Positions 18,085 to 27,050 of a DNA stretch of 64,000 nucleotides are shown here, in pieces. The DNA is taken from assembly GCF_018829635.1 (NCBI RefSeq), contig NZ_JAHKKG010000002.1:620001-684000 (forward strand), in the 5' to 3' direction. The notes under the pieces were generated by a model. The model was not told the DNA's origin, ran no database searches, and was given only the letters and a program-made list of their open reading frames with translations. This stretch comes from Paractinoplanes bogorensis (GTDB lineage Bacteria > Actinomycetota > Actinomycetes > Mycobacteriales > Micromonosporaceae). Position 1 is the first letter of the stretch. Each line of letters begins with the position of its first letter. A program made the translations under genes and the position numbers.

Positions 18085-19903
18085 TCGCACCCCAGGCCGG
18101 AAGTACCCGGGGCGCGGGCACAGCCGGCGACGGCGGCGGCTCGTGGCCGAGCGGCACCATCGAGACCCGCGGCAGCGTGACGATCGCCGGGTCGACCTCG
18201 ACGGCCTGCACCACCGAGCTGGTGCCCTCGTTCTTGACCAGGACCATCGCGTATTCCGGCAGATCCTGCAGCACCCGCGGCTCGACCGTGTATTCGTAGA
18301 CGCGGTCGACCGACTCGGCGTCGCTCCAGTTCGTGCTGTCGGCGGTCGACTCGGTCTGGCTCCAGTTGCGGGTCTTGCTCCAGTTCGTGCTCGTGTAACG
18401 GCGCAGCCCGTGCCGCGACGCGCGCTCGCCCTTGGTGGCGCCCTTGGTCTCGGAGCCGCCCTCCATCTCGGCGACCGTGTGTGTCTCTTCGCCGCCGAGC
18501 GTGCGGGTCAGCCGGCTGAGCACGAACTTGTGTCCCCGCCCGACGAACTCGGCCGCCTGCGCCGCCTCCTGATGGTTGCCCAGCCGCATCAGGGCCACCT
18601 CGCCGCCGCCGATCGTGCGCAGCGACTCGGCCCGCAGATGCTGGAAGAACAGGACCAGCCGGATGCCGCGGCGCTCGCACAGCGTGCTGAGCCTTTCCAA
18701 CGCCCGGTGGTCGACCTCGTCGGCGCCGAGCAGCAGCAGCGACCCGATCGGGGCCGCGCCCCGCCGCACCTGATGGCCCAGCCACTGCACCATCAGGTCT
18801 TTGAGCAGCTCGTGCTGGGCGTGGCCGCCTCCGGGCTCGGCGACCACGCAGGTCAGATCGGCCGGAGCGGTGGTCGCGGGGGCGCTGCCCATGTCGGCCA
18901 GCGGGCGCAGGAAAGCCGCGATGCGACGGACGCGGGCCTCGTCGGCCGGCAGCGCGGTGAGCCGGGCGACCTCGTCGGGGCTCAGCGGCGCCGGGTTGCC
19001 CAGCAGCGCCGCGACCAGCCGGGCCATCGTCACCCGCGGGGCCAGGACCTCGGCGATCTCGGTCAGCAGCAACGCGTCCTGCGAGCGCTCGGCCCGGTTA
19101 CCGCCGCCCGGCTGGTCGCCGTACATCGCCTCGACCAGCCCGTCCACCAGCTCGGCGGGCTCGAGCCCGGCGACCAGGTCGAACTCGGCGAGCTGGGCCG
19201 GCAGCACGACGTCGCGTACGGATCGGCCGGTCACCTCGGCCAGTTCCATCAGCTCGCCCGAGAGCGCCTCGCCGGTGAAGTCGGCGACCACCATCGGGCC
19301 GCGGGTGGCCAGCAGCGAGCCGCCGAACACGGTGAGCACGGCCTCCCAGCCGTACATCGTGCCGCCGACGATGTCGACCCGCCGGGTGCCGGGCGACGGG
19401 CTCGCCGCCGACCAGTCCGGCACGGCGTCGACCGCGTTCTGTTGTTGCTGCTCGTGCCACTGGCGGCGGCTGTCCCAGGCCGCGTGCGCGGTGTCCAGCT
19501 CGGCTTGGGACCGCTGCTCGGCCTCGTCGATCGACCGGCGGGCCAGCGACGGCATGACGCCGGCCAGGATCGCCCCGGCCACGCCGCCGAGCGCGCACAG
19601 GCCCGCCATGAAGATCACCAGGGTCCGCGCGTTGTCGCTGTTCCTGGTCGCGATGCCGCCGCAGCAGCCGATCAGCACGGCCAGACCGAGCCCGGCGCCG
19701 AGCGACAGCAGGATCTTCCTGGCGACCCCCCGCTGGGCCCGGGTCAGCCGCTCCTGCAGCTCGGGGTCGAGCGGTGCGGGCCGGGGAGCGGGTTCGGTGA
19801 AAGCGCGACGGAACGAGTCACGGTCGTTGAAGATCCACCCGAGTCGCTCTCCCACGGTGGCGAGCTTCGCGAGCGGGTTGGCGGCGGGAGCGGGGCTCGG
19901 CAT
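18050..19903 (-). CDS. Two-pass membrane protein resembling a VirD4/TraG-type ATPase without a P-loop
   Basis: The 617-aa protein has two transmembrane helices (about 64-84 and 94-115). The cytoplasmic part retains the order of a VirD4/HerA-fold ATPase: a VVADFTGE segment (205-212) where coupling proteins have their post-P-loop strand, and a Walker-B-like LLLLGADEV (389-397) followed by the RRGIRLVLFFQHL and GNHQEAAQAAEFVGR segments. No GxxxxGK[ST] is present where Walker A should be. A Ser/Asn/Trp-rich repeat (three NWS units) lies near residues 515-545. No relaxase or type IV secretion gene is nearby. It may be a scaffold derived from a DNA-transfer ATPase; function unknown. Confidence 0.55.
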   Translation of the reverse strand: MPSPAPAANPLAKLATVGERLGWIFNDRDSFRRAFTEPAPRPAPLDPELQERLTRAQRGVARKILLSLGAGLGLAVLIGCCGGIATRNSDNARTLVIFMAGLCALGGVAGAILAGVMPSLARRSIDEAEQRSQAELDTAHAAWDSRRQWHEQQQQNAVDAVPDWSAASPSPGTRRVDIVGGTMYGWEAVLTVFGGSLLATRGPMVVADFTGEALSGELMELAEVTGRSVRDVVLPAQLAEFDLVAGLEPAELVDGLVEAMYGDQPGGGNRAERSQDALLLTEIAEVLAPRVTMARLVAALLGNPAPLSPDEVARLTALPADEARVRRIAAFLRPLADMGSAPATTAPADLTCVVAEPGGGHAQHELLKDLMVQWLGHQVRRGAAPIGSLLLLGADEVDHRALERLSTLCERRGIRLVLFFQHLRAESLRTIGGGEVALMRLGNHQEAAQAAEFVGRGHKFVLSRLTRTLGGEETHTVAEMEGGSETKGATKGERASRHGLRRYTSTNWSKTRNWSQTESTADSTNWSDAESVDRVYEYTVEPRVLQDLPEYAMVLVKNEGTSSVVQAVEVDPAIVTLPRVSMVPLGHEPPPSPAVPAPRVLPAWGAISDPPGPSIRG

Positions 19904-20000
19904 CGCGGCGGACTCCGGGGGCGTGGGCGGTGTTCCCCCGACCGTACCGCCGCGTGGCGAAAACGCTCAGGAGGGGGCGTTTGTGACCGAACAATGAAAA

Positions 20001-21503
20001 GTGCAGGCCGAAGCCAGTCTCGCCGACAGCGCGCTGCGTGCGACGTCGCTCGCGTATGTCGCGGTCGACGGATGCGGGATGCTCCGCGACTGGAATCCGG
20101 CGGCCGAGCGCCTCTTCGGGTGGTCGCGCGCCGAGGTGATGGGCCGACGGCTGACCGACGTTCTGGTGCCGGAGCGCTTCCGGTCCGCGCATTCGGCGGC
20201 CTTCGTGCGGCGGCTGGTCGACCACGACGGCTGGCCGGGCACCCAGGTCAAGGTGCCGGCCTGCCACCGGGACGGCTCCGAGCGGCAGGTCACGCTGGTC
20301 GTCAACGCGCTGGACGACGGTTTCTGCGCCTTCCTGTCCGACGAGACCGACCACGACCGGGCCCGCGAGGAGCTGGAGCGCAGCACCACGCTGGTCAACT
20401 CGATCCTCGAGCACACCTCGGCGATGATCTCGGCCAAGGACACCGACGGGCGCTACCTGTTCGTCAACGCCGAGTACGAACGCGTCTTCCAGGTCACCGC
20501 GAACGACCTGGTCGGGCACGAGGACAGCGAGGTGCTGCCCGAGGCGGTGGCCGCCGCCGGACGCCGGCACGACCAGCAGGCGCTGGAGCGCGGCGAGGCG
20601 GTGACGGCGCTCGAGGAACTGCCGTTCGCCGACGAGATCCGGCAGTACGTGGTCACCCGGTTCCCGCTGACCGACCCCGACGGCTCGGTCTACGGCGTCT
20701 GCTCGATCGGCATCGACGACACCGACCGGCGGCGCAGCGAGGCCGCCCTGAGCGAGACCGAGCGGCGCTTCCGGGCCACCGTCAACAACGTGCCCGGCAT
20801 GCTGTTCCAGTTCCGCATCGACACCGAGGGCACCGCCTCGTTCACCTTCGCCTCCGAAGGCACCCGCGAGCTGTTCGGCTACGAGCCGCGGGAGGCCCTG
20901 GCCGACGCCAGCCTGATCGTCAACTGTGTGGCCGAGGAGGACCGGGAGGCGTACGAGGCCTCCGTGGTCGAATCCACCGTGACCCTCGAGCCCTGGCGCT
21001 GGGAGGGCACGGTGATCGACCGGGGCGGCCGGCGGCACTGGCTGCACGGCGTGGGCCGGCCGTTCCGGTTGAGCGACGGCAGCACGATGTGGGACGGCAT
21101 GCTGCTCGACCGCACCACCGAGCGACGCACTGAGCTCGCCCTCGAGGCGGGCCGCCGCGACCTCGACGAGCTCACCCGCCGGCTGGCCGTCTTCCGGTTC
21201 ACCGCGATCGCCGGCCCGACCGGCGACGCGCTGCTGACCGCCTCGTTCGGCGATCCGGCCCCGGTCCTCGGCGTCCCCCAGGTGTCCACCAACCTGTTCG
21301 GGGCGTTCCACGCGGTGCTCGGCTCGGCCGATCGGCTCGCCCTGGCCGAGGCCTGGACGTCCGCGGTGAACGGCGAGCCGGCCGAGGTCGAGTGCGAACC
21401 GCGAGGCACTTCCGTACGCCGTCTGTGGCTCCGCCTGCGGCCTCGCGAGCTGGACGGCCGGCGGGTGATCGACGGATCCTGCTTCGACCTGGATCCTCGA
21501 TGA
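20001..21503 (+). CDS. Multi-PAS sensor protein coupled to a GGDEF/EAL protein
   Basis: The 500-aa soluble protein has three PAS-like modules. The first is around GMLRDWNPAAERLFGWSRAEVMG, the second around DTDGRYLFVNAEYERVF, and the third around FTFASEGTRELFGYEPREAL with a PAC-like end. There is no kinase or cyclase output domain. Its stop overlaps the start of the GGDEF/EAL gene as ATGA, so it probably acts with that protein as a separate sensory subunit. The start is the GTG at 20001, because the same frame is closed by TGA at 19995-19997. The good ribosome binding site upstream instead serves a four-codon leader (19983-19997). Confidence 0.85.
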   Translation: MQAEASLADSALRATSLAYVAVDGCGMLRDWNPAAERLFGWSRAEVMGRRLTDVLVPERFRSAHSAAFVRRLVDHDGWPGTQVKVPACHRDGSERQVTLVVNALDDGFCAFLSDETDHDRAREELERSTTLVNSILEHTSAMISAKDTDGRYLFVNAEYERVFQVTANDLVGHEDSEVLPEAVAAAGRRHDQQALERGEAVTALEELPFADEIRQYVVTRFPLTDPDGSVYGVCSIGIDDTDRRRSEAALSETERRFRATVNNVPGMLFQFRIDTEGTASFTFASEGTRELFGYEPREALADASLIVNCVAEEDREAYEASVVESTVTLEPWRWEGTVIDRGGRRHWLHGVGRPFRLSDGSTMWDGMLLDRTTERRTELALEAGRRDLDELTRRLAVFRFTAIAGPTGDALLTASFGDPAPVLGVPQVSTNLFGAFHAVLGSADRLALAEAWTSAVNGEPAEVECEPRGTSVRRLWLRLRPRELDGRRVIDGSCFDLDPR

Positions 21504-23221
21504 CCGAGCCGCGCAGGGCCGTCCGGCTGCCGCGCAAACTGGGCGAGCTCGGCGTTCCGGTCGAGGTGCTGCCACTCGGCACCTCGTTCGCCGACGTGAT
21601 GGAGCTGCTGCAGGCCGAACCGCTGTTGCCCGGCGTGCTGATCGCCTCGGGCGGCCACCAGATCATGCTCAGCCGGGCCCGGGCCGAGCAACTCACGATG
21701 GGCCCGCTCGGGTTCGGGGCCGCGCTGACCTCGCGCCGCATCATCGAGCCGGCGGACGGGCTCGAGCCCCTCGCCCTCCCGTCCGACACCGACGTCGACC
21801 TCGCCGCGCAGGCCGCGCTCGCCCGCCCGATCGTCTCCCGCGACGAACCCATCGTGGTGTGCTGGCGCGACGGCCGGTGCGGCATCGCGCCGGTGATCGG
21901 GCTGCTCACCGCCATGGCCGGCCGCTACGCCCGGCTCGCCCGGGCCGACCAGCTGACCGGGCTGCCCAACCGCTCGGCCGCGCTGACCGAGGGCCGCCAA
22001 CGGCTCGAGGACGGCGAGCTGGCCGCCGTGCTGCACCTCGGTCTCGACCGGTTCCAGGATGCCAACGACATGCTCGGTACGCAGGGCGCCGACGTCCTGC
22101 TGCAGCGGGTCGCGGCGGAACTGCGCGCGGCCTGCCGGGCCGAGGATCTGACCGCGCGTCTGGAGGGCGACCAGTTCGTCGTGCTGCTGGCCGAGCCCGC
22201 CCCGGCCGAGGGACTGATCACCATCGCGCGCCGCCTGGCCGACGCGCTCCGCGGCCCGCACACGGTGAACGGCATCCCGGTCAGCATCGAGACGAGCATC
22301 GGGATCGCCGCGACCGATCACCGCGAGTTCAGTGTGGTGCTACGGCGCGCCGCGGACGCCGTACGCACGGCCAAGCGGGACCGCGTCGGCGTGGTGCTCT
22401 GGACCGCCGACACGGTCTCCACCCACCGGGCCGACCTGCGCCAGCTCACCGAGTTGCGTACGGGCATCCGGTCCGGCCATCTCCGCCTGCACTACCAGCC
22501 GCAGGTCTGTGCCCGGACCCGTGAGATCCACGGGTTCGAGGCGCTGGTGCGCTGGCAGCACCCGCAGCGGGGCGAGCTGCCGCCCGGTGTCTTCCTACCC
22601 GACGCCGAACGATCCGACGTGATCCTCGAGCTGACCGACTGGGTGCTGGCCGAGGCGATCCACCAGTCCGCGGTCTGGCATCAGGGCGGCGCCGACATGC
22701 CGGTGTCGGTGAACCTGCCGGCCGCCTACCTGGCCCAGGAACGGGCGGTGCCGACCGTGCTGGCCCTGCTCGCCCTCGAGCAGTTGCCCGCGCGGCTGCT
22801 GACACTCGAGCTCACCGAGACCGCCGTGCTGGCCCGGCCGGACGAGGCGGCGGCCCGGCTCACGTCGATGCGGGCGGCCGGGATCCGGGTGTCGATCGAC
22901 GACTTCGGCACCGGATACACATCGCTCGGCCTGCTCCCGGAACTGCCGATCGACGAACTCAAGATCGATCGGTCCTTCGTCGCGCGGATGCTCGACTCCC
23001 AGGCCCGGGCCACGATCATCCACTCGATCATCGCCATCGCCCGCTCGCTCGATCTCACCGTGGTCGCCGAGGGCATCGAGGACGAGCCGACCGCGGCCGC
23101 GCTGGCCGCCGCCGGTGTCGACCTGCTCCAGGGCTATCACCTGGGACGACCCGCACCGGCGCCCGAGTTCACGCAAAATTCAGGCGATCAGGCGCTTCAA
23201 ACGCCGCTCGTCAGGTCATAA
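21500..23221 (+). CDS. Degenerate-GGDEF/EAL protein, probable c-di-GMP phosphodiesterase
   Basis: The 573-aa protein has an N-terminal sensory part of about 130 residues with a DICT-like look, then a GGDEF domain whose signature is EGDQF, so cyclase activity is unlikely. A complete EAL domain follows, with EALVRW, SVNLP, LELTET, IDDFGTGYTSL, LKIDRSFV, VAEGIED and LQGYHLGRP all present. All metal and substrate residues of active EAL phosphodiesterases appear to be kept. It is translated from an ATG overlapping the PAS gene stop. It should lower c-di-GMP in response to the PAS partner. Confidence 0.88.
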   Translation: MTEPRRAVRLPRKLGELGVPVEVLPLGTSFADVMELLQAEPLLPGVLIASGGHQIMLSRARAEQLTMGPLGFGAALTSRRIIEPADGLEPLALPSDTDVDLAAQAALARPIVSRDEPIVVCWRDGRCGIAPVIGLLTAMAGRYARLARADQLTGLPNRSAALTEGRQRLEDGELAAVLHLGLDRFQDANDMLGTQGADVLLQRVAAELRAACRAEDLTARLEGDQFVVLLAEPAPAEGLITIARRLADALRGPHTVNGIPVSIETSIGIAATDHREFSVVLRRAADAVRTAKRDRVGVVLWTADTVSTHRADLRQLTELRTGIRSGHLRLHYQPQVCARTREIHGFEALVRWQHPQRGELPPGVFLPDAERSDVILELTDWVLAEAIHQSAVWHQGGADMPVSVNLPAAYLAQERAVPTVLALLALEQLPARLLTLELTETAVLARPDEAAARLTSMRAAGIRVSIDDFGTGYTSLGLLPELPIDELKIDRSFVARMLDSQARATIIHSIIAIARSLDLTVVAEGIEDEPTAAALAAAGVDLLQGYHLGRPAPAPEFTQNSGDQALQTPLVRS

Positions 23222-23357
23222 CGTTGTAAGTGAACGGCCGGGGTCACTGTGACCTTGTCGTGACCTGGTGAATTCTTCGCCGGAGCAGTCGACGGCCCCT
23301 CTCCGGGCTTCTAACCTGACACCCCGGAGAACAACGGGTAACGGAAGGTAAATCGCG

Positions 23358-23690
23358 ATGACCGCAACCACGGTCGACGTCGAAACCAGCCCCGACGGCA
23401 CTCTCGTCATCCAGCCGCACGGCTCACTCGACGCCGACGACGCCGTGGAACTACGCCGGACGCTGGTTCACGCGGTGCGCCACCTGCGCCCGCTCCGGCT
23501 GATCCTCGACCTCCACGATGTCCCCGATGTAGACCCGATCAACCTGGGCACCCTGGTCGCCGCCTGTCATCTCGGCGACGACCACCAGGTCGCGGTGTTC
23601 CTCGACCGCACCTCCGAGTCGATCGCCGGCCAACTCAGCGCGGCCGGGGTGGCGCATCATCGGCTACGCAACGTCGGCGGTGCTGTCTGA
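23358..23690 (+). CDS. STAS-domain protein (anti-sigma-factor-antagonist-like)
   Basis: The 110-aa single STAS domain has the LILDLHDVPDVDPINLGTLV strand/helix region. SpoIIAA-type antagonists carry a phosphorylatable Ser in D-S-S/x-G-L-G; here the segment is DPINLG, so Ser-switch regulation may be lost. A ribosome binding site (GGAAGG) precedes the ATG. The 3' end overlaps the convergent STAS gene by 27 nt. Confidence 0.8.
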   Translation: MTATTVDVETSPDGTLVIQPHGSLDADDAVELRRTLVHAVRHLRPLRLILDLHDVPDVDPINLGTLVAACHLGDDHQVAVFLDRTSESIAGQLSAAGVAHHRLRNVGGAV

Positions 23691-24029
23691 CAGCCAGACC
23701 GGCGCATAGAGGGTGTCCTCCTCGCGGCGCGGGCACAGCCCGGTCGCTTCGAGCAGCAGCCGTACGTGCCCACGGGCGTTCGTGACCTCGTAACCGTGAC
23801 CCCCGCGCAGCGCGTGGGTGTACCCGGTGAGCAGCACCTCGACGCACTCGCCGCTGATCTCCTCGACCCGGGCCATGTCGAGGACGACCCGCCCCTGCCG
23901 GGCGCGCGAGAAAGCGTCCCGCAGCGACCGCCGCAGGTCGCGGTGGGCGGACCGGTCGAAGACTCCGCCCAGCAGGAGATAGGTGGTCTTCCCGGTGCGA
24001 TCGGTGTCGCGCTCGATGGAAAAGTCCAT
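23664..24029 (-). CDS. Second STAS-domain protein
   Basis: The 121-aa protein is another single STAS domain (MDFSIERDTDRTGKTTYLLL, RVVLDMARVEEISGECVEVLL). The usual D-S-S-G is EISGE, with a Ser kept. The ATG at 24029 follows GGGTGG; in-frame codons further upstream have no support. Two convergent STAS genes with no RsbW-like kinase nearby suggest regulation of a partner encoded elsewhere. Confidence 0.75.
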   Translation of the reverse strand: MDFSIERDTDRTGKTTYLLLGGVFDRSAHRDLRRSLRDAFSRARQGRVVLDMARVEEISGECVEVLLTGYTHALRGGHGYEVTNARGHVRLLLEATGLCPRREEDTLYAPVWLSDSTADVA

Positions 24030-24168
24030 GCCACCCGGTGTACCCGCGACAAGTGGACGGTGGCCGAATCCCATGCGGCGGGCGCCGGAACTCGGGGGGC
24101 GGCGGGCGCTCCACATATGCGAATAGAACAATTTATTAATCGCGTTATATATACCGCCCGGTCAATTC

Positions 24169-24190
24169 GTTAAGGTGCCGTTTACCTAGG
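24169..24190 (+). promoter_or_regulatory. Candidate PHO box upstream of phoX
   Basis: Two contiguous 11-nt units, GTTAAGGTGCC and GTTTACCTAGG, lie 65 nt before the phoX start. The second matches the actinobacterial PhoP unit (GTTCAYYYRGG) at 10 of 11 positions and the first is weaker. The surrounding segment (24115-24190) is the most AT-rich stretch nearby, as expected of a promoter. Confidence 0.4.
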
Positions 24191-24254
24191 ATCGGCGGTC
24201 GCGCCAACCTGCTCTTTTACCGTGCGGAACAGCCCATGGAAAGAGGAGCTGAGG

Positions 24255-26354
24255 ATGCGCTTTTTACCCCTGCTCGGCCACAGCGGTGGCTCGCGGGATG
24301 CGATGACCTGCCTTTACCGGTGTGGAAACGCCTGTGACCACCCCGTTCCGAATGAAACGGACAACGAGTATCTCGGCGACGTCGTCAGCACGTCGATGAG
24401 CCGTCGTGGCGTGATGCGGGCCGGCGCCGCCGGTGCCCTTGTTCTCGGAATCAGCGGCACCGCCGCGGCCACGGCGGTCCCGGCAGCCGCCGCGCCCGCC
24501 GAAGTGCCCCCGGGCGCGCCCTACGCGGGCAAGGCCCCGGTCAAGGGCCGGGCCGGCAAGATCGGCTTCAAGCCGATCCCGCCCAACACGCTCGACAGCC
24601 TGGTCGTCCCGAACGGCTACGACTCGTCCGTGGTGATCCGCTGGGGCGACGCGGTCGTGCCCGGCGCCCCCGAGTTCGAGATCGACAAGCAGACCGCCAA
24701 GAAGCAGGCGATGCAGTTCGGCTACAACAACGACTTCGTCGGCGTGCTGCCGTTCGAAGACGGCGACCGCGCCCTGCTCGTGGTCAACCACGAGTACACC
24801 AACGAGAACCTGATGTTCCCGGGCTTCACCACCCTCGACGCGCTCTCGGTCGAGCAGATCAAGACCGCGATGGCCGCCCACGGCCTGTCCGTGGTCGAGA
24901 TCGAGCGGGCCGGCAAGACCGGTGAGTGGCAGGTGTCACGCAAGAAGCGGCTCTACTTCAACAAGCGGATCACCGCCAACGAGACCGTGTTCCGGCTGAC
25001 CGGCCCGGTGGTCGGCACGGCGGCGGTCAAGACGGCGGCCGACCCCAAGGGCCAGTGGGTCATCGGCACGCTCAACAACTGCGCCGGCGGCATCACCCCG
25101 TGGGGCACCGTGCTTTCCGGCGAAGAGAACTTCAACCAGTACTTCGTCGGCGGCGACGGCGTGGCCGAGGCCGACAAGCCCAAGCTCACCCGCTACGGCA
25201 TCTCGACCACCGCCCGCTACCCGAGCGACTCGCGCAAGTGGGACCGCGCCCAGGAGCGCTTCGACCTGGCCAAGCACCCCAACGAGGCGAACCGCTTCGG
25301 CTGGATCGTCGAGGTCGACCCGTTCGACCCCGAGTCGGCGCCGCGCAAGCACACCGCGATGGGCCGTTTCAAGCACGAGGGCGCCAACGTCATCGTGGCC
25401 CGCAGCGGGCACGTGGTCGCGTACATGGGTGACGACGAGCGGTTCGACTACCTGTACAAGTTCGTGTCCGACAAGAAGCTCATCAAGGGCAACTCGCCGG
25501 CCGCGCGCAAGCACAACCTGACGCTGCTCGAGTCGGGCACGCTCTACGTCGCCCAGCTGACCGGGGACAGCCCGGCCGCCGAGATCGACGGCACCGGCAA
25601 GCTCCCCAGCGACGGCGAGTTCGACGGCACCGGCAAGTGGATCAAGCTGGTCTCCGGCAACCGGTCGTTCGTTCCCGGCATGACCGCGGCCGACGTGCTG
25701 ACCTGGACCCGTCAGGCCGGCGACGCGGTCAAGGCGACCAAGATGGACCGTCCCGAAGACGTCCAGCCCTCCCTGCGTACGGGCAAAATCTATGCGGCCA
25801 TGACCAACAACACGAACCGGGCGGTCGGCACCAACCCGGGCGTGGACGAGGCCAACCCGCGGGCCAACAACAAGCACGGCCACATCTTCGAGATCACCGA
25901 GGACAAGGGCGACCACACCGGCGAGTCCTTCACCTGGACGCTCCCGATCGTGTGTGGCGACCCGGCCGCGGCCGACACCTACTTCGGCGGGTACGACAAG
26001 ACGGCCGTCTCGCCGATCTCGTGCCCCGACAACGTGGCGTTCGACAGCGCCGGCAACCTGTGGATCTCGACCGACGGCAACGCCCTCGGCACCAACGACG
26101 GCCTGTTCGCCACGCCGATCGAGGGTTCCGAGCGGGGCCACCTGCGGCAGTTCCTCACGGTGCCCCGCGGCGCCGAGACCTGCGGGCCGTTCATCACCGA
26201 GGACGACAAGTCGGTGTTCGTGGCGGTGCAGCACCCGGGTGAGATCTCCGGTGCGACCGTGGAGAAGCCGGCCTCGACCTGGCCCGACGGCGACTACGCC
26301 AAGCCGGGCGTCGTGGTGAGCTGGCGGCTCGACGGCGGGCCGATCGGCAGCTGA
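24255..26354 (+). CDS. phoX: PhoX-type alkaline phosphatase (DUF839)
   Basis: The 699-aa product starts MRFLPLLGHSGGS, keeps the RCGNACDHPVPNETDNEY segment typical of the family, and has a Tat signal (MSRRGVMRAGAAGALVLG) for export as a folded protein. The body has the DUF839 PhoX propeller segments (GTLNNCAGGITPWGTVLSGEENF, QERFDLAKHPNEANRFGW, TWRPDG-like end). PhoX enzymes use calcium and iron to release phosphate from phosphomonoesters. The ATG at 24255 has GAGGAG just upstream. A PHO-box-like repeat upstream suggests control by phosphate limitation. An eroded second copy follows directly. Confidence 0.92.
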   Translation: MRFLPLLGHSGGSRDAMTCLYRCGNACDHPVPNETDNEYLGDVVSTSMSRRGVMRAGAAGALVLGISGTAAATAVPAAAAPAEVPPGAPYAGKAPVKGRAGKIGFKPIPPNTLDSLVVPNGYDSSVVIRWGDAVVPGAPEFEIDKQTAKKQAMQFGYNNDFVGVLPFEDGDRALLVVNHEYTNENLMFPGFTTLDALSVEQIKTAMAAHGLSVVEIERAGKTGEWQVSRKKRLYFNKRITANETVFRLTGPVVGTAAVKTAADPKGQWVIGTLNNCAGGITPWGTVLSGEENFNQYFVGGDGVAEADKPKLTRYGISTTARYPSDSRKWDRAQERFDLAKHPNEANRFGWIVEVDPFDPESAPRKHTAMGRFKHEGANVIVARSGHVVAYMGDDERFDYLYKFVSDKKLIKGNSPAARKHNLTLLESGTLYVAQLTGDSPAAEIDGTGKLPSDGEFDGTGKWIKLVSGNRSFVPGMTAADVLTWTRQAGDAVKATKMDRPEDVQPSLRTGKIYAAMTNNTNRAVGTNPGVDEANPRANNKHGHIFEITEDKGDHTGESFTWTLPIVCGDPAAADTYFGGYDKTAVSPISCPDNVAFDSAGNLWISTDGNALGTNDGLFATPIEGSERGHLRQFLTVPRGAETCGPFITEDDKSVFVAVQHPGEISGATVEKPASTWPDGDYAKPGVVVSWRLDGGPIGS

Positions 26355-26370
26355 TCACCTGCTCACGGCC

Positions 26371-27050
26371 GTGGCCCGCATCACCGGGCCGCGGCCGTCG
26401 GCGGAAGTCCGGAACCTCACGGTTGACATCGTCCACGCGGCGATGAGCCGCCGCGGTGTCATGCGCGCCGGTGCTCTGGTCCTCGGTCTGGGGCCACGCC
26501 CTTCCGCCTGGACGGGCCGGTGGCCGGGGCACCGCTGGTGCGGGCCCAGGAACGCTTCGACCTGGCCAAGCACCCCAACGAGGCGAACCGATTCGGCTGG
26601 CCCGACGAGCTGCCGCGCAAGCACACCGCGATGGGTCGCTTCAAGCACGAGGGCGCCAACGTCATTGTCGCCAAGGACGGGCGGGTTGCCGCCTGGATGG
26701 TGCCCGGCATGACGGCGGTCGAGGTGCTCACCTTCGCCCGGCTGGCCGGCAACCTGTGGATCGCCACCGACGGCAACGCGCTGGACAGCAACGACGGCCT
26801 GTTCGCGACGCCGATCGAGGGGCCCGAGCGCGGCCACCTGCGGCAGTTCCTGACCGTGCCGCCGGGCGCCGAGACCTGCGGACCGTTCATCACCGAGGAC
26901 GACCGGTCGGTGTTCGTGGCCGTGCAGCACCCGGGCGAGATCACCGGGGCGACCATCGACCAGCCGGCCTCGACCTGGCCCGACGGTGACTACGCCAAGC
27001 CGGCCGTGGTGGTGACCTGGCGGCTCGACGGCGGTCCGGTCGGCACCTGA
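26371..27050 (+). pseudogene. Eroded tandem copy of phoX
   Basis: Several pieces of the preceding phoX are present in the same order but with large gaps. They are a Tat signal (AAMSRRGVMRAGALVLG, frame 1), then in another frame FRLDGPVAG, RAQERFDLAKHPNEANRFGW, LPRKHTAMGRFKHEGANVIVA, VPGMTAVEVLT, NLWIATDGNAL and the full C-terminus ending WRLDGGPVGT. The Tat segment and the rest are in different frames. A 176-residue frame from 26520 is still open, but it lacks most of the active-site propeller. This looks like a duplication that lost internal blocks. Its last 60 nt are antisense to the 3' end of the ABC permease gene. Confidence 0.85.

Noticed and set aside
18143..21133. Long plus-strand open frame spanning the VirD4-like and PAS genes
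   Set aside because: The translation is Arg/Gln/Ala-rich without domains and runs through two well-supported genes in other frames.
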